This document shows, in pieces, positions 17,466 through 26,125 of a stretch of 64,000 bases of DNA. The notes below the pieces were generated by a model. It ran no database searches. It was not told the DNA's origin and worked only from the letters and a program-made list of their open reading frames with translations. The position numbers were made by a program, and so were the translations under genes. The stretch is taken from the NCBI RefSeq assembly GCF_010820665.1, contig NZ_JAAIKC010000007.1:124001-188000 (forward strand). Direction: 5' to 3'. This stretch comes from Paenibacillus sp. SYP-B3998. Its GTDB lineage: Bacteria > Bacillota > Bacilli > Paenibacillales > NBRC-103111. Each line of letters starts with the position of its first letter. Position 1 is the first letter of the stretch.

Positions 17466-18341
17466 TTGAGAAAGGTGAAAGTCGCAGCTACACAAATGAG
17501 CTGCTCCACCAACATTGAGGAAAACATCCGGAAAGCCGAGGCTCTAGTCCGTGAAGCGGCGGCTCAGGGCGCTCAAATTATTTTGATTCAAGAGCTGTTC
17601 GAGACACCTTACTTCTGCCAAAAGGAAAAATCGGATTATTATCACTATGCAACTGAGTTGGAAAACAACAAAGCAGTCAATCATTTTCGCAAGATCGCAA
17701 AAGAGCTGCAGGTCGTTCTACCGATCAGCTTTTATGAGAAGAAGAACTATGCTCGATACAACTCCCTCGCGGTGATTGACGCGGATGGAGAAGTTCTCGG
17801 TTTGTATCGCAAAAGTCATATTCCTGACGGCCCAGGTTATGAAGAAAAGTTCTATTTTAATCCTGGAGATACCGGATTCAAGGTGTGGAAAACACGCTAT
17901 GCGAAGATCGGCGTAGGAGTGTGTTGGGATCAATGGTACCCGGAAGCAGCTAGAGTCATGGCGTTGATGGGGGCTGAGCTGCTGTTCTATCCAACCGCTA
18001 TCGGCTCTGAGCCACAGGATGGCTTGATTGATTCCAAGGATCACTGGCAAATGTGTATGCGTGGGCATGCCGCTGCCAACTTAATGCCAGTAATCGCGTC
18101 GAATCGCATAGGTAAAGAAGAAGATGAGGATTCAAGCATCGACTTCTATGGCTCTTCCTTCATCGCAGGCCCGCAGGGTAACAAGATCGCAGAAGCGGGG
18201 CGTTCGGAAGAAACGACGCTTGTGGCTGAATTCGACCTTGATCAGTTGGAGGTTCAGCGCATTGAGTGGGGGATTTTCCGCGACCGCCGTCCTGATTTGT
18301 ATAAAAAAATTGCCACCTATGATGGGGAGCAAGTACTATAA
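17466..18341 (+). CDS. aguB: N-carbamoylputrescine amidase
   Basis: A 291-residue nitrilase-superfamily enzyme hydrolysing N-carbamoylputrescine to putrescine, CO2 and ammonia. The Glu-Lys-Cys triad is visible in IQELFETPYF, YRKSHIPDGPGY and GVCWDQWYPE. TTG 17466 is the start: AGAGG lies 8 bases upstream and MRKVKVAATQM matches the family N-terminus. It is paired with aguA and ends at a strong terminator. Confidence 0.96.
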   Translation: MRKVKVAATQMSCSTNIEENIRKAEALVREAAAQGAQIILIQELFETPYFCQKEKSDYYHYATELENNKAVNHFRKIAKELQVVLPISFYEKKNYARYNSLAVIDADGEVLGLYRKSHIPDGPGYEEKFYFNPGDTGFKVWKTRYAKIGVGVCWDQWYPEAARVMALMGAELLFYPTAIGSEPQDGLIDSKDHWQMCMRGHAAANLMPVIASNRIGKEEDEDSSIDFYGSSFIAGPQGNKIAEAGRSEETTLVAEFDLDQLEVQRIEWGIFRDRRPDLYKKIATYDGEQVL

Positions 18342-18349
18342 GCTAGGTT

Positions 18350-18381
18350 GGCAGTCATCCCTTTAGGGTGGCTGCCTTTTT
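18350..18381 (+). terminator. Terminator of aguA-aguB
   Basis: GGCAGTCATCC pairs with GGGTGGCTGCC with two wobbles, then five T. Confidence 0.9.
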
Positions 18382-18407
18382 GATCGGACTAGCATTGAGG
18401 AGCCATC

Positions 18408-19013
18408 ATGTTATCAGCAATTATTCACGCATTTATACTAGCTATAGGTCTAATCATTCCTCTAGGTGTTCAGAATTTTTTTATTTTTTCGCAAGGGGCA
18501 GTTCGGGGAAGACTGACCTATGTACTTCCTATCGTAGTTACGGCGGCGTTATGCGATACGTTATTGATTTTAGTCGCAGTCTTGGGACTGTCGGTTATTG
18601 TATTTAGCTTTGTATGGATCAAAACGACGATTGTCGTCATCGGTGTGTTATTTTTGCTTTATATGGGGTATTCATCTTGGAAAACAAAACCTTCAACAGA
18701 CAAGAAGGTTCCTCAGCACACACAAGTGGGTAAATTAATTTTATTCACGATGATGATTTCTATTTTGAACCCTCATGCGATTTTGGATACAGTGGGGGTT
18801 ATTGGGACAAGCTCATTGAGTTACCAAGGTGCTGAGAAAGCAGCATTCACCATTACGTGTATTGCGGTCTCATGGCTGTGGTTTTTCTTATTGGCCGCAG
18901 CGGGCCGATGGATAGGGCTCAGAGACAAGTCAGGCAGACTGATCCCTTATCTGAATAAAGTATCAGCAGTTGTGATGTGGGCAGCGGCGATCTATTTGGT
19001 AACAACGCTATAA
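18408..19013 (+). CDS. LysE/ArgO-family amino acid exporter
   Basis: A 201-residue membrane protein with six hydrophobic segments. PLGVQNFFIFSQGA in helix 1-2 and the central SILNPHAILDTVGV match LysE/ArgO exporters of lysine or arginine. SD TTGAGGAGCC. It follows the agmatine genes after a terminator; basic amino acid efflux next to arginine-derived polyamine synthesis is a sensible but unproved link. Confidence 0.88.
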   Translation: MLSAIIHAFILAIGLIIPLGVQNFFIFSQGAVRGRLTYVLPIVVTAALCDTLLILVAVLGLSVIVFSFVWIKTTIVVIGVLFLLYMGYSSWKTKPSTDKKVPQHTQVGKLILFTMMISILNPHAILDTVGVIGTSSLSYQGAEKAAFTITCIAVSWLWFFLLAAAGRWIGLRDKSGRLIPYLNKVSAVVMWAAAIYLVTTL

Positions 19014-19069
19014 GTGTGAATCTCTAAGGCATCTTAACGCGTAGTAACCTAATGAATGGAGTGATGAAG

Positions 19070-19501
19070 ATGGACGCATCCAAGTATGAAAAGTATTTTT
19101 CCAAGGAGGGTTTCTGGACGAAGTTGAAAAAAGGCGCTAAAGACGCCGGGATTAAGGTCATTTACTCGGGCTTGCTCTTGTTCTATGCGCTTGAAAGTCC
19201 AAAAACGCCGCTGAAAGCTAAGGTTCAAATCTATGGTGCGCTTGGTTATCTTATTTTTCCACTCGACTTTGTGCCCGATCTGCTGCCTGTGGTCGGCTAT
19301 GTCGATGATTTAGGCGCTCTGGGTCTAGCGCTTGGAGCTGTAGCGATGAGTATCAATAGCGATGTGAAGCGTAAGGCGAAGGACAAGCTGAGAGATTTTT
19401 TTGGGGAGGATGCGATGAGCAGCCCGGATCTCATTGAGATTGAAGCTCAGCTGGTGGAGAAAGAAGATGCTCCTAAGAGCGATGAGGAAGCAAGCAGATA
19501 G
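19070..19501 (+). CDS. YkvA-family protein (DUF1232)
   Basis: A 143-residue protein. The DUF1232 core is clear: a first hydrophobic helix, YGALGYLIFPLDFVPDLLPV, then GYVDDLGALGLAL. The C-terminal tail is acidic (EEAS). The family is membrane-associated and of unknown role. ATG 19070 is preferred since GGAGTGA lies upstream; the frame opens at 19052. Its own terminator follows. Confidence 0.85.
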   Translation: MDASKYEKYFSKEGFWTKLKKGAKDAGIKVIYSGLLLFYALESPKTPLKAKVQIYGALGYLIFPLDFVPDLLPVVGYVDDLGALGLALGAVAMSINSDVKRKAKDKLRDFFGEDAMSSPDLIEIEAQLVEKEDAPKSDEEASR

Positions 19502-19519
19502 ATAAATATAAATATATGG

Positions 19520-19567
19520 AAAAGACTATCCCTGGTTATTCTATAACGTTGGGACAGTCTTTTTTTG
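19520..19567 (+). terminator. Terminator after the ykvA-like gene
   Basis: AAAGACTATCCC pairs with GGGACAGTCTTT, with a seven-T tail. Confidence 0.85.
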
Positions 19568-19741
19568 CGTTGAAAAGGGACTCTACGATAGGTATTCAAA
19601 GGCTGTTCGGTACTTACCAGTTTATAACTTGTTAAAATTCAAATATATCACTTCAGTAGAATTGTTTTACTTATATTGGTATATTATACCAATATAAAAA
19701 GAAATAAAAATTATGTTTAATAAAGAAGGAGGGGGATTTTC

Positions 19742-19999
19742 TTGAAACTGAAATTGCGTATTCCATTAATACTATTAATTGCTTTTTCTTTGGCAGGTAT
19801 AACCCACTTGTTAGGTGGCAAATTTTTTATATTTCCAGATAGTCAATTTATATCCTCAATTTAATACTGGGCTATTCTTTTATTCTTGGTTTTTGTAATT
19901 GAAAAAATTAAACTATCAGAAGTTAAAGTTAACTTAATAGTAGGTGTTTCAATTGCTTTTTTGGGAGTAATAATCGAGTATTTACTGAAAAATTCTTGA
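19742..19999 (+). pseudogene. Small membrane protein gene interrupted by an in-frame TAA
   Basis: TTG 19742 follows GGAGGGGG by 8 bases and opens a frame encoding a hydrophobic start (PLILLIAFSLAGITHLLGG). TAA at 19862-19864 stops it after 40 codons. The same frame then continues for 44 codons (YWAILLFLVFVIEKIKL ... VGVSIAFLGVIIEYLLKNS) to TGA at 19997. Both halves are typical membrane helices, so a CAA-to-TAA change in an 85-codon gene is the simplest reading. Readthrough, or a genuine 40-residue peptide, cannot be excluded. Very AT-rich compared with neighbours. Confidence 0.6.
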
Positions 20000-20481
20000 A
20001 AAAAATCCCCTTTAACTATACCGCCCATAACCAACCTTCGTGGGCGATAGAGAAGAATGGGAAGCATTGTATCGTATGCTCAGACGTACATAAAATACCA
20101 AGAATTTTCCTATTTGGGGTAATGCCAGCGAAACTTGTTACCAAGTTCCAAAGGGGCTAATGTCGTTCTCCTTATTTAAAAACGGATAGGGTTGATTGTT
20201 GATGCACCTTTAGAATTAGTAAATAGCTAAGTATAATGTTTATACATGCAATTTGGCATTATCGGGTCATGCAGCCGTATGAAGACGAAGGGTATCAATG
20301 TTATTTGTGACCGAAAATGACATCATAAATGGGGCATATGCCTAAGTAGAAGTGGAAGTAGACAAGGATAAAGGGGCTGTACGACAATCTTTTAATCAAT
20401 AGCTGTACAAAATCTCTATTTGCGCATGCAATGATTTAGGTTAAATGTATATTAATGTAAAAAGGTGCCGAGGTGTGGTTG
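20000..20481. other. AT-rich region with no recognisable gene
   Basis: Many stops in all frames and no SD-linked frame of note. Probably decayed accessory DNA between the interrupted gene and the kinase-like gene. Confidence 0.4.
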
Positions 20482-21441
20482 ATGATAGAGCCGTCTATGA
20501 ATGACGTAGTACGATCTGATGGTTATTTGAACGAGGATAAAATCGTGAAAAGAGAAATTCTCTATAAAGGCATGAATGGTAGAAATGTAGAGAGATTCTA
20601 TGTCTCTGAGTCGCAGAGTTATGTGTTTAAACCATTAACGAATAACGAGCAATTAGGCAAAGAAACGTGGGTTTATGAGCAAGTGCTTCATGATTTTCGG
20701 CCTATATATCCCAGCATAAGAGCGAGCTCAACAAGCGATAGGCCAGAGGCAAGTTGGATCATTTTTGAGGATCTCGGTCAGCTCGAACATAGATTTGAAG
20801 AGGGAATTGTGCTAGAAGTAACAAGGCAGATGGCTTATTGGCATTCCCTTTCTATAGACAAATGGTTAGACGCTCCCTTAAAGGGGCCAAAGCCCGTTAT
20901 TGAGGAACTCGTACAAGATTTATTTCTAAAAAAGAAGCATGTTATAGAGATATGGACTCACTATTATCCCTCGCCAGTAATCATTGAAAACCTATTCTCG
21001 TTACTTGAACAATCTAGCTTTTCTAAGAGTCGGGTTCTTTCACATGGTGACTTGCATCTTGGCAATTATGCTAGGAGTAATCATAAAGTTTTCGTTCTGG
21101 ATTGGGAGCACGCCCATCTAAATACACCATTATGGGACCTATACCATTTAGTCGATATTTCGCATCCTATTTTTCCAAAGGTAGTGACAAATGAACTTAG
21201 GGAAAAAGTATTGGACTCCTACGTAGAACAATTCAAGGCACATTCAAGCAACAGCGAGCTAGATCAGTTAGCCTTTAAAAAGGAGTATTACTTGTTTTCC
21301 TCTACGTTCTCCCTCTGGATGCTGCTGCTTATACACGGGGATCTGACTAGTGGGGAGGACAAATGGGATAAAGGACTGTTGAAAATCCAACTGGAAGAAA
21401 CGCTATCTAATTTAGTCCAGTGTGCAGAACGGATTGGTTAG
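20482..21441 (+). CDS. APH/choline-kinase-like phosphotransferase
   Basis: A 319-residue protein-kinase-like small-molecule phosphotransferase. The Brenner motif HGDLHLGN gives the catalytic Asp and Asn, and VLDWEHA gives the Mg-binding Asp. The N-lobe is divergent but has a YVFKPL strand and a following KETWVYEQV helix. Substrates in the family include aminoglycosides, choline, homoserine and fructosamine; none can be chosen here. ATG 20482 is taken (GAGG 8 bases upstream); GTG 20473 is an alternative. AT-rich, in a patch with two small membrane protein genes. Confidence 0.82.
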   Translation: MIEPSMNDVVRSDGYLNEDKIVKREILYKGMNGRNVERFYVSESQSYVFKPLTNNEQLGKETWVYEQVLHDFRPIYPSIRASSTSDRPEASWIIFEDLGQLEHRFEEGIVLEVTRQMAYWHSLSIDKWLDAPLKGPKPVIEELVQDLFLKKKHVIEIWTHYYPSPVIIENLFSLLEQSSFSKSRVLSHGDLHLGNYARSNHKVFVLDWEHAHLNTPLWDLYHLVDISHPIFPKVVTNELREKVLDSYVEQFKAHSSNSELDQLAFKKEYYLFSSTFSLWMLLLIHGDLTSGEDKWDKGLLKIQLEETLSNLVQCAERIG

Positions 21442-21507
21442 TAATCCGAATATATGTCGATCTCAATCATGGCGGGTTGTATAATAGAGTGCAAAGGAGC
21501 TGATTTT

Positions 21508-21750
21508 TTGAGAAAGAGTACGAAGAAAGCTTTAATTATTGCGATTATTGGAGTTGTGGTTTGGATTTTAAGTGTAGGAATTGGGATATCAATACAATTT
21601 GCTTCTATGTCTAATCATGATGAGAATGCTAGTTTTGTGCGCTTTTTGTTGTTCTTATTAGTCGGAGGTCTTGGCTTTATGACCGCTCTTGTTTCGGGAA
21701 TTATCTGGCTGTTATTTTATTTACAAGATCGAAAAGAAATGAAGTCGTGA
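21508..21750 (+). CDS. Small two-helix membrane protein
   Basis: An 80-residue protein: basic N-terminus (MRKSTKK), a first helix ALIIAIIGVVVWILSVGIGI, a short polar loop, a second helix LLFLLVGGLGFMTALVSGII, and a charged tail. TTG 21508 follows AAAGGAGC by 9 bases. No family recognised; not annotated as a toxin because evidence is lacking. It lies between the kinase-like gene and a second small protein. Confidence 0.65.
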   Translation: MRKSTKKALIIAIIGVVVWILSVGIGISIQFASMSNHDENASFVRFLLFLLVGGLGFMTALVSGIIWLLFYLQDRKEMKS

Positions 21751-21795
21751 AACTCAGGCTGCAAATGAATTTGGTCAATAGATAGGGGGAGAACC

Positions 21796-22155
21796 TTGAA
21801 GAAAACGTCTATTGGAATCATTATTCTGGTAATAGTACTTCTAGCTGGGTGGATAGCTAGCCAGCTGTTCACATCAACAATCACCCCTGAGAGTATAGTT
21901 ATTCTTGAAGCAAACGTAACAAATGATTTCATTACCATGAAAGGAGATTTTTCCGCTAGCGCCGTTAACTATAAATCCTACAAGGTAGACTACAAGGATG
22001 GTAAACTATTCGTCCGGATTCAAGGCAGCATCCTAAACGCAAGTGGCGTTGGTAGGTTTGATTTAACGATCATTAACAAATTCGGGAAAATAGATGAAGT
22101 ATATGTGCAAGGAAGCGCAGCATCTGATAGCCGCCTCATATGGCCAGTAAAATAG
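21796..22155 (+). CDS. Small secreted or anchored protein of unknown function
   Basis: A 119-residue protein with an N-terminal signal anchor (KKTSIGIIILVIVLLAGWIA) and a beta-rich extracellular part (about residues 33-119). TTG 21796 follows AGGGGGAG. It is 45 bases downstream of the small membrane protein gene and probably co-transcribed. No recognised domain. Confidence 0.65.
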   Translation: MKKTSIGIIILVIVLLAGWIASQLFTSTITPESIVILEANVTNDFITMKGDFSASAVNYKSYKVDYKDGKLFVRIQGSILNASGVGRFDLTIINKFGKIDEVYVQGSAASDSRLIWPVK

Positions 22156-22292
22156 GCCAATATCTTAATATTTGTCTATTCAGCTGTGTCATTTTCGCAA
22201 TTTGTCTCTTAAAAAGCCGCCTTCAATGCGTCAAACTCCTCTCCTCACGCACCTTTTTTCTTTATTTTACTAAAAGCTAGAAGTGAGCGTAT

Positions 22293-22338
22293 AAAAAAAG
22301 AAACTCGCCCTGTCATCGCAATGACGGTAAGACGAGTT
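22293..22338 (-). terminator. Terminator of ilvE
   Basis: AACTCG pairs with CGAGTT, with an inner GTCAT/ATGAC stem, and a TTTCTTTTTTT tail on the minus strand. Confidence 0.8.
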
Positions 22339-22359
22339 CCGTGACTTGATCTGTTACAT

Positions 22360-23430
22360 TCAACGAGAGGCCATCCAACCATGAGAATCCACAACGGTTC
22401 CACGTTGAATGCCAGTTATGGCGTTATAGAGCCTTTGCGTCAGCTCGCCGATACCCCCCTGATGAACAACCATCTGTTTCTCATTCCAATGTAAGCTTCC
22501 AATGGGCGATACGACAGCTGCTGTGCCTGTGCCGAACGCTTCCTGCAGCGTCCCGTCCTCATAAGCTTGAACGATTTCTGCGATCGAAATTTTCCGTTCG
22601 ATGACGGGAATCTTCCAATCCTTCAGTAACTGAATAATGCTGTTCCTCGTAACGCCAGCCAGAATACTCCCGCTCAAGCTAGGGGTAATAACCTCTCCTC
22701 CAATATAGAAAAAGACGTTCATGCTACCCACTTCTTCTAAGAATTTCTTCTCGCTGGCATCCAGCCAGAGTACTTGCGCGCAATTCTTTTGTTTAGCGAG
22801 AGCCTGCGCTTTCATACTTGCCGCATAATTCCCCCCTGTTTTGGCGTCGCCGATACCACCTTGGGCTGCTCTCGCATAGTGGCTTTCCACTAGAATATGA
22901 ATGGGCTGGAGTCCTTCTTCATAATAACTGTCAACAGGCGTTAGAATAACGACGAATAGATAACGCGCTGAGCTCCTGACCCCAAGCCCAGCTTCTGTCG
23001 CAACTATGAAGGGGCGAATATAGAGCGAACTTCCAGGCTGCTGAGGTACCCATTTCGCATCGACATGCACGAGGGTCTGTATGGATGCTACAAAAAAGTC
23101 CTCATCTATGAAAGGCATTTGGAGCCTTTCGTTGGAATGGTTGAGCCGCTTCGCATTTTGATCAGGACGGAAAATCCGCACCTCGCCTTCCTCGCTTTGA
23201 AAAGCTTTCAGCCCTTCAAATACAGCCTGCCCATAATGGAAAACCATAGCTGCCGGGTCTAAAGTAAGCGGCGCATAGGGAACGATGCGCGGATCGAACC
23301 ACCCTTTCCCCTCTTCATAATCCATCAACAGCATATGATCGGTAAAATAACGTCCAAAGCCCAGCTTTTCATCCGCTTTAGGCATAGGTTTGAGCTGTTT
23401 CACCTGTTCAATCCGAATCTTTCCGTACAT
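22360..23430 (-). CDS. ilvE: Branched-chain amino acid aminotransferase
   Basis: A 356-residue type II (BCAT) PLP enzyme for the last step of Ile/Leu/Val synthesis or the first step of their breakdown. The PLP Lys lies in GDAKTGGNYAASM; VFHYGQAVFEGLKAF and EEVGSMNVFF are family signatures. ATG 23430 (MYGKIRIEQ) is used, with AGGAGAGG about 10 bases upstream; ATG 23439 is also possible. Divergent from a LysR regulator, the usual arrangement for a regulated target. The promoter is visible at 23477-23505. Confidence 0.95.
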   Translation of the reverse strand: MYGKIRIEQVKQLKPMPKADEKLGFGRYFTDHMLLMDYEEGKGWFDPRIVPYAPLTLDPAAMVFHYGQAVFEGLKAFQSEEGEVRIFRPDQNAKRLNHSNERLQMPFIDEDFFVASIQTLVHVDAKWVPQQPGSSLYIRPFIVATEAGLGVRSSARYLFVVILTPVDSYYEEGLQPIHILVESHYARAAQGGIGDAKTGGNYAASMKAQALAKQKNCAQVLWLDASEKKFLEEVGSMNVFFYIGGEVITPSLSGSILAGVTRNSIIQLLKDWKIPVIERKISIAEIVQAYEDGTLQEAFGTGTAAVVSPIGSLHWNEKQMVVHQGGIGELTQRLYNAITGIQRGTVVDSHGWMASR

Positions 23431-23476
23431 AGATCTCATTCCTCTCCTGCTACTAAGTTCGTAAATAGTTATCTTT

Positions 23477-23505
23477 ACTATAGAAGAAAAAGAATCATTG
23501 ATCAA
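23477..23505 (-). promoter_or_regulatory. ilvE promoter with overlapping palindrome
   Basis: The -35 is TTGATC (23500-23505) and the -10 is TATAGT (23477-23482), with a 17-base spacer. ATTGATCAAT (23497-23506) is a perfect 10-base palindrome on the -35 and may be a LysR-regulator site. Confidence 0.6.
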
Positions 23506-23560
23506 TTCTGAATTATCAATTAACATCATAGATACTAACTATGATCGTGAGGCGAAATTG

Positions 23561-24436
23561 TTGGAATATCGCTTGTTGGAATACTTTTTAGCGGTCTGCG
23601 AGCAATTACATTTTACGAAAGCTGCGGAGAAACTCGGCATTAGCCAACCCACCCTAAGCCAACAAATTCGCCTGTTGGAGTCCCGGTTGGGGACTTCGCT
23701 TTTTCAGCGAATCGGGAAGAGAATTTTCATCACAGAAGCCGGAGAAATACTTTATAAGCACAGTAGGAATATGTTTCACGAGCTTGACCAAGCACAGGCG
23801 GCGATCAATGAGATGAGGGGGATGCAGCGCGGCCGACTACGCATTGGCTGTTCGGGGAATCACCTGCTGACCGCAACTATTGTATCCTTCCATGCGAGCT
23901 ATCCTGGGATCGAGCTATCGGTAACTGAACTGGCTACGGAGGAAACCAAGGAAGGGTTGCTGAACAATCAGCTGGATCTCGGCGTTGTCTTCTTACCGGG
24001 TGAGGAGGAGCAGTTACAGCGTATTCCGTTGTATAACGAACGTTTGCAGTTTGTTGTATCTAGTAAGCATCCGCTTGCTCAATCTGAAGCGATTGGACTA
24101 AGAGATCTCTGTGAACTGCCCTTGGCGATGCTTCCCAAGAAATTTTATGTGCGTCAAATGTTGGATGACTGCGTGCATCGGGCTGGCCTCGCATTGAAGC
24201 CAGCATTGGAGCTATCCACGCTGGAATCATTGCTACAAATGGCGAGGAACAACGTGCGCGGAGCCATTCTACCAGAGTCATATGTAAAAAGGATTGGCGA
24301 CCACAGCGGGATTTGGTCTATTCCTATCCAAGACCCCGTCCCCGAAAAAGAGGTCGGTATTGTTCTTAGGAAAGACATGTTTATGTGCAAAACAACCGAT
24401 ACGTTTATCAGGCAATTGAGTACAGATTTTATATAA
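23561..24436 (+). CDS. LysR-family transcriptional regulator
   Basis: A 291-residue regulator. The N-terminal winged HTH reads LLEYFLAVCEQLHFTKAAEKL ... SQPTLSQQIRLLE, then the substrate-binding fold begins at RGRLRIGCSG. TTG 23561 is chosen: GTGAGG lies 8 bases upstream and LEYRLLEYF matches the family start. It is divergent from ilvE and shares its 130-base intergenic region, so it likely controls ilvE and itself; the effector is unknown. Confidence 0.9.
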   Translation: MEYRLLEYFLAVCEQLHFTKAAEKLGISQPTLSQQIRLLESRLGTSLFQRIGKRIFITEAGEILYKHSRNMFHELDQAQAAINEMRGMQRGRLRIGCSGNHLLTATIVSFHASYPGIELSVTELATEETKEGLLNNQLDLGVVFLPGEEEQLQRIPLYNERLQFVVSSKHPLAQSEAIGLRDLCELPLAMLPKKFYVRQMLDDCVHRAGLALKPALELSTLESLLQMARNNVRGAILPESYVKRIGDHSGIWSIPIQDPVPEKEVGIVLRKDMFMCKTTDTFIRQLSTDFI

Positions 24437-24787
24437 CCTTACTCGAAAACATTTGCTCTTCCGAACGAGGGAGAGAGTGAAGTGGCATTAACCAAAGACT
24501 ACGGAGGAGCAGCTCAGGGACATAGGCACTTGGTAACACGTTCGCTGGTACTCTCCCTAGTAGATACAAGATATCGCTAGCGTACATAATGAAGAAAAGG
24601 CCCAATTCCGTTGCTATCTCTTGATTCATAAAATTCGTGGTTATTAAACCGATGATTCCCACCAATGAAGGTACGAAGGGCCTAACAGTGTAACAAAGAG
24701 CATAGGTTTGATTGGATCTTTAGGTCTAATCACCTTTACTGACATCCAGTCTGGGGCTACGAATCCCCCACCCCCGTTGATTACCTA
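24437..24787. other. Region without a supported gene
   Basis: A 78-codon minus-strand frame (24429-24665) has no SD and overlaps the LysR stop; not accepted. No repeat or mobile-element end is seen. It leads into a decayed solute-binding protein fragment. Confidence 0.4.
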
Positions 24788-24912
24788 GTGATTCCTCTTG
24801 GGGGCATTATTGAGGATGAGATGCAAGCTGTTCTTACTAATAAAAAATCTCTGGACGAAGCAATTACGGAAATTCAAAAAAAGGGACAACAAGAGCTTGA
24901 AAAAAAAGTTAC
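24788..24912 (+). pseudogene. C-terminal fragment of an ABC-transporter solute-binding protein
   Basis: The segment IEDEMQAVLTNKKSLDEAIT followed by EIQKKGQQELEKK has the spacing and wording of the last helix of extracellular sugar-type solute-binding proteins (Mxxxl-tgkkS-xdeAl-xeiqkkgqeel). No N-terminal part, signal peptide or transporter genes are nearby, and the frame runs on into unrelated sequence. Best read as a remnant of a deleted ABC importer operon. Confidence 0.5.
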
Positions 24913-25201
24913 TACTTGCACAGTAAATAAATCTTTACAGCGCAAACTTTTAACTCATTTTGGAAACGATAGGTCAGCGGGTTCAAGAAAGAGGGTGCTG
25001 TCAAACGACAATACAGGATATAATCGATCGTACAGGCTCAAGAAGCAGTGCCCGGACTTAGTTCGCTCCTTACGACGGATAGGACGATAAAATAGGGAGC
25101 TACCTGCGACGGAATTTGTTACGATGTCCACGGCGTGTTAAACGGAAATTTCAGCAGTTATCGTGAAATTCTGCTAATGATTAAGAGACAGAGGAACCTT
25201 T

Positions 25202-26125
25202 ATGACGATGAAATATGTGTACACTTACACCTGCCATGAAGATGAGCAGGCGTTATGTCAGCTAGAGCTACGCACGCTGCTGGGTGCAGAGTTGGGCGTG
25301 CGCTGCATAGAGAGCACGCGCTGTATAGATGCTAGTCGCAGCCCGTTTCTGAAGCTGCGGCTGGAGGTTTTGTTCGAGGCCGATAGCCTGGAAGAGCTGG
25401 CCGAGCAGGTGCAGACGTTGACCGTACGCGGGTCAACGTTCAAGGTTGTTTTCGCGGAGACGGAAACAGCCATCAGCTATGACCGGCAGCGGGAGGTCGA
25501 GCGCGAAATAGGCCGGCATCTTCGCGGCAAAGCCGAAATGCGACGGCCGGAGCAATGGTTCGCTGTAACGGAGCTGCGAGGCCGATGGTTGTTCGGCGAT
25601 TGCAGCTTCGGCGAAGCCGTGTGGCTTCAGCATCAGCAGAAGCCGCAGAACTACTCCACCGCCCTGGGAACCCGCCTTGCGCGGGCGGTGGTGAATATCG
25701 CCGTGCCCGATATAGCGGGCACGCGGGTGTTGGATCCGTGCTGCGGTATCGGCACGGTGCTGGTGGAAGCGATATCGATGGGCATCGATATCGTCGGTTG
25801 CGACGTCAACCCGCTGGCCGTGCGCGGCGCGCGGGTGAACTTAGATCACTTCGGCATGGCAAATGTGGTGAGTCTCGCGGACATGCGGACTCTGCAGGGC
25901 CGCTATGACGCGCTTATTCTCGACATGCCGTACAATCTCTGCTCGAAGCTGCCGGAAGACGAGCAGCTTCAAATGCTTGAGAGCGCTCGCCGCTTAGCCG
26001 AGCGCGCTGTCATTATTACGACCGAGCAGATTGATTCGCTCGTGCTGCGGGTCGGTTTCCGCATCGCCGAGCGTTGCGTCGTTCGCAAAGGCAAGTTCAG
26101 CAGACAGATTATAGTCTGCGTCTAA
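25202..26125 (+). CDS. TRM11/COG1041-like RNA or DNA methyltransferase
   Basis: A 307-residue SAM-dependent methylase. After an N-terminal substrate-recognition part, motif I is RVLDPCCGIGTVLVEA, the acidic SAM-ribose residue is in DIVGCDVNPLAVRGA, and the catalytic motif is LDMPYNL (D-x-P-Y). This is the N2-guanosine tRNA methylase class; the target base is inferred. Distinctly GC-rich. The stop directly abuts the convergent DUF3298-like gene. Confidence 0.85.
   Translation: MTMKYVYTYTCHEDEQALCQLELRTLLGAELGVRCIESTRCIDASRSPFLKLRLEVLFEADSLEELAEQVQTLTVRGSTFKVVFAETETAISYDRQREVEREIGRHLRGKAEMRRPEQWFAVTELRGRWLFGDCSFGEAVWLQHQQKPQNYSTALGTRLARAVVNIAVPDIAGTRVLDPCCGIGTVLVEAISMGIDIVGCDVNPLAVRGARVNLDHFGMANVVSLADMRTLQGRYDALILDMPYNLCSKLPEDEQLQMLESARRLAERAVIITTEQIDSLVLRVGFRIAERCVVRKGKFSRQIIVCV

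Noticed and set aside
24429..24665. 78-codon minus-strand frame after the LysR gene
   Set aside because: No SD and it overlaps the 3' end of the LysR gene; hydrophobic stretches alone are not enough.
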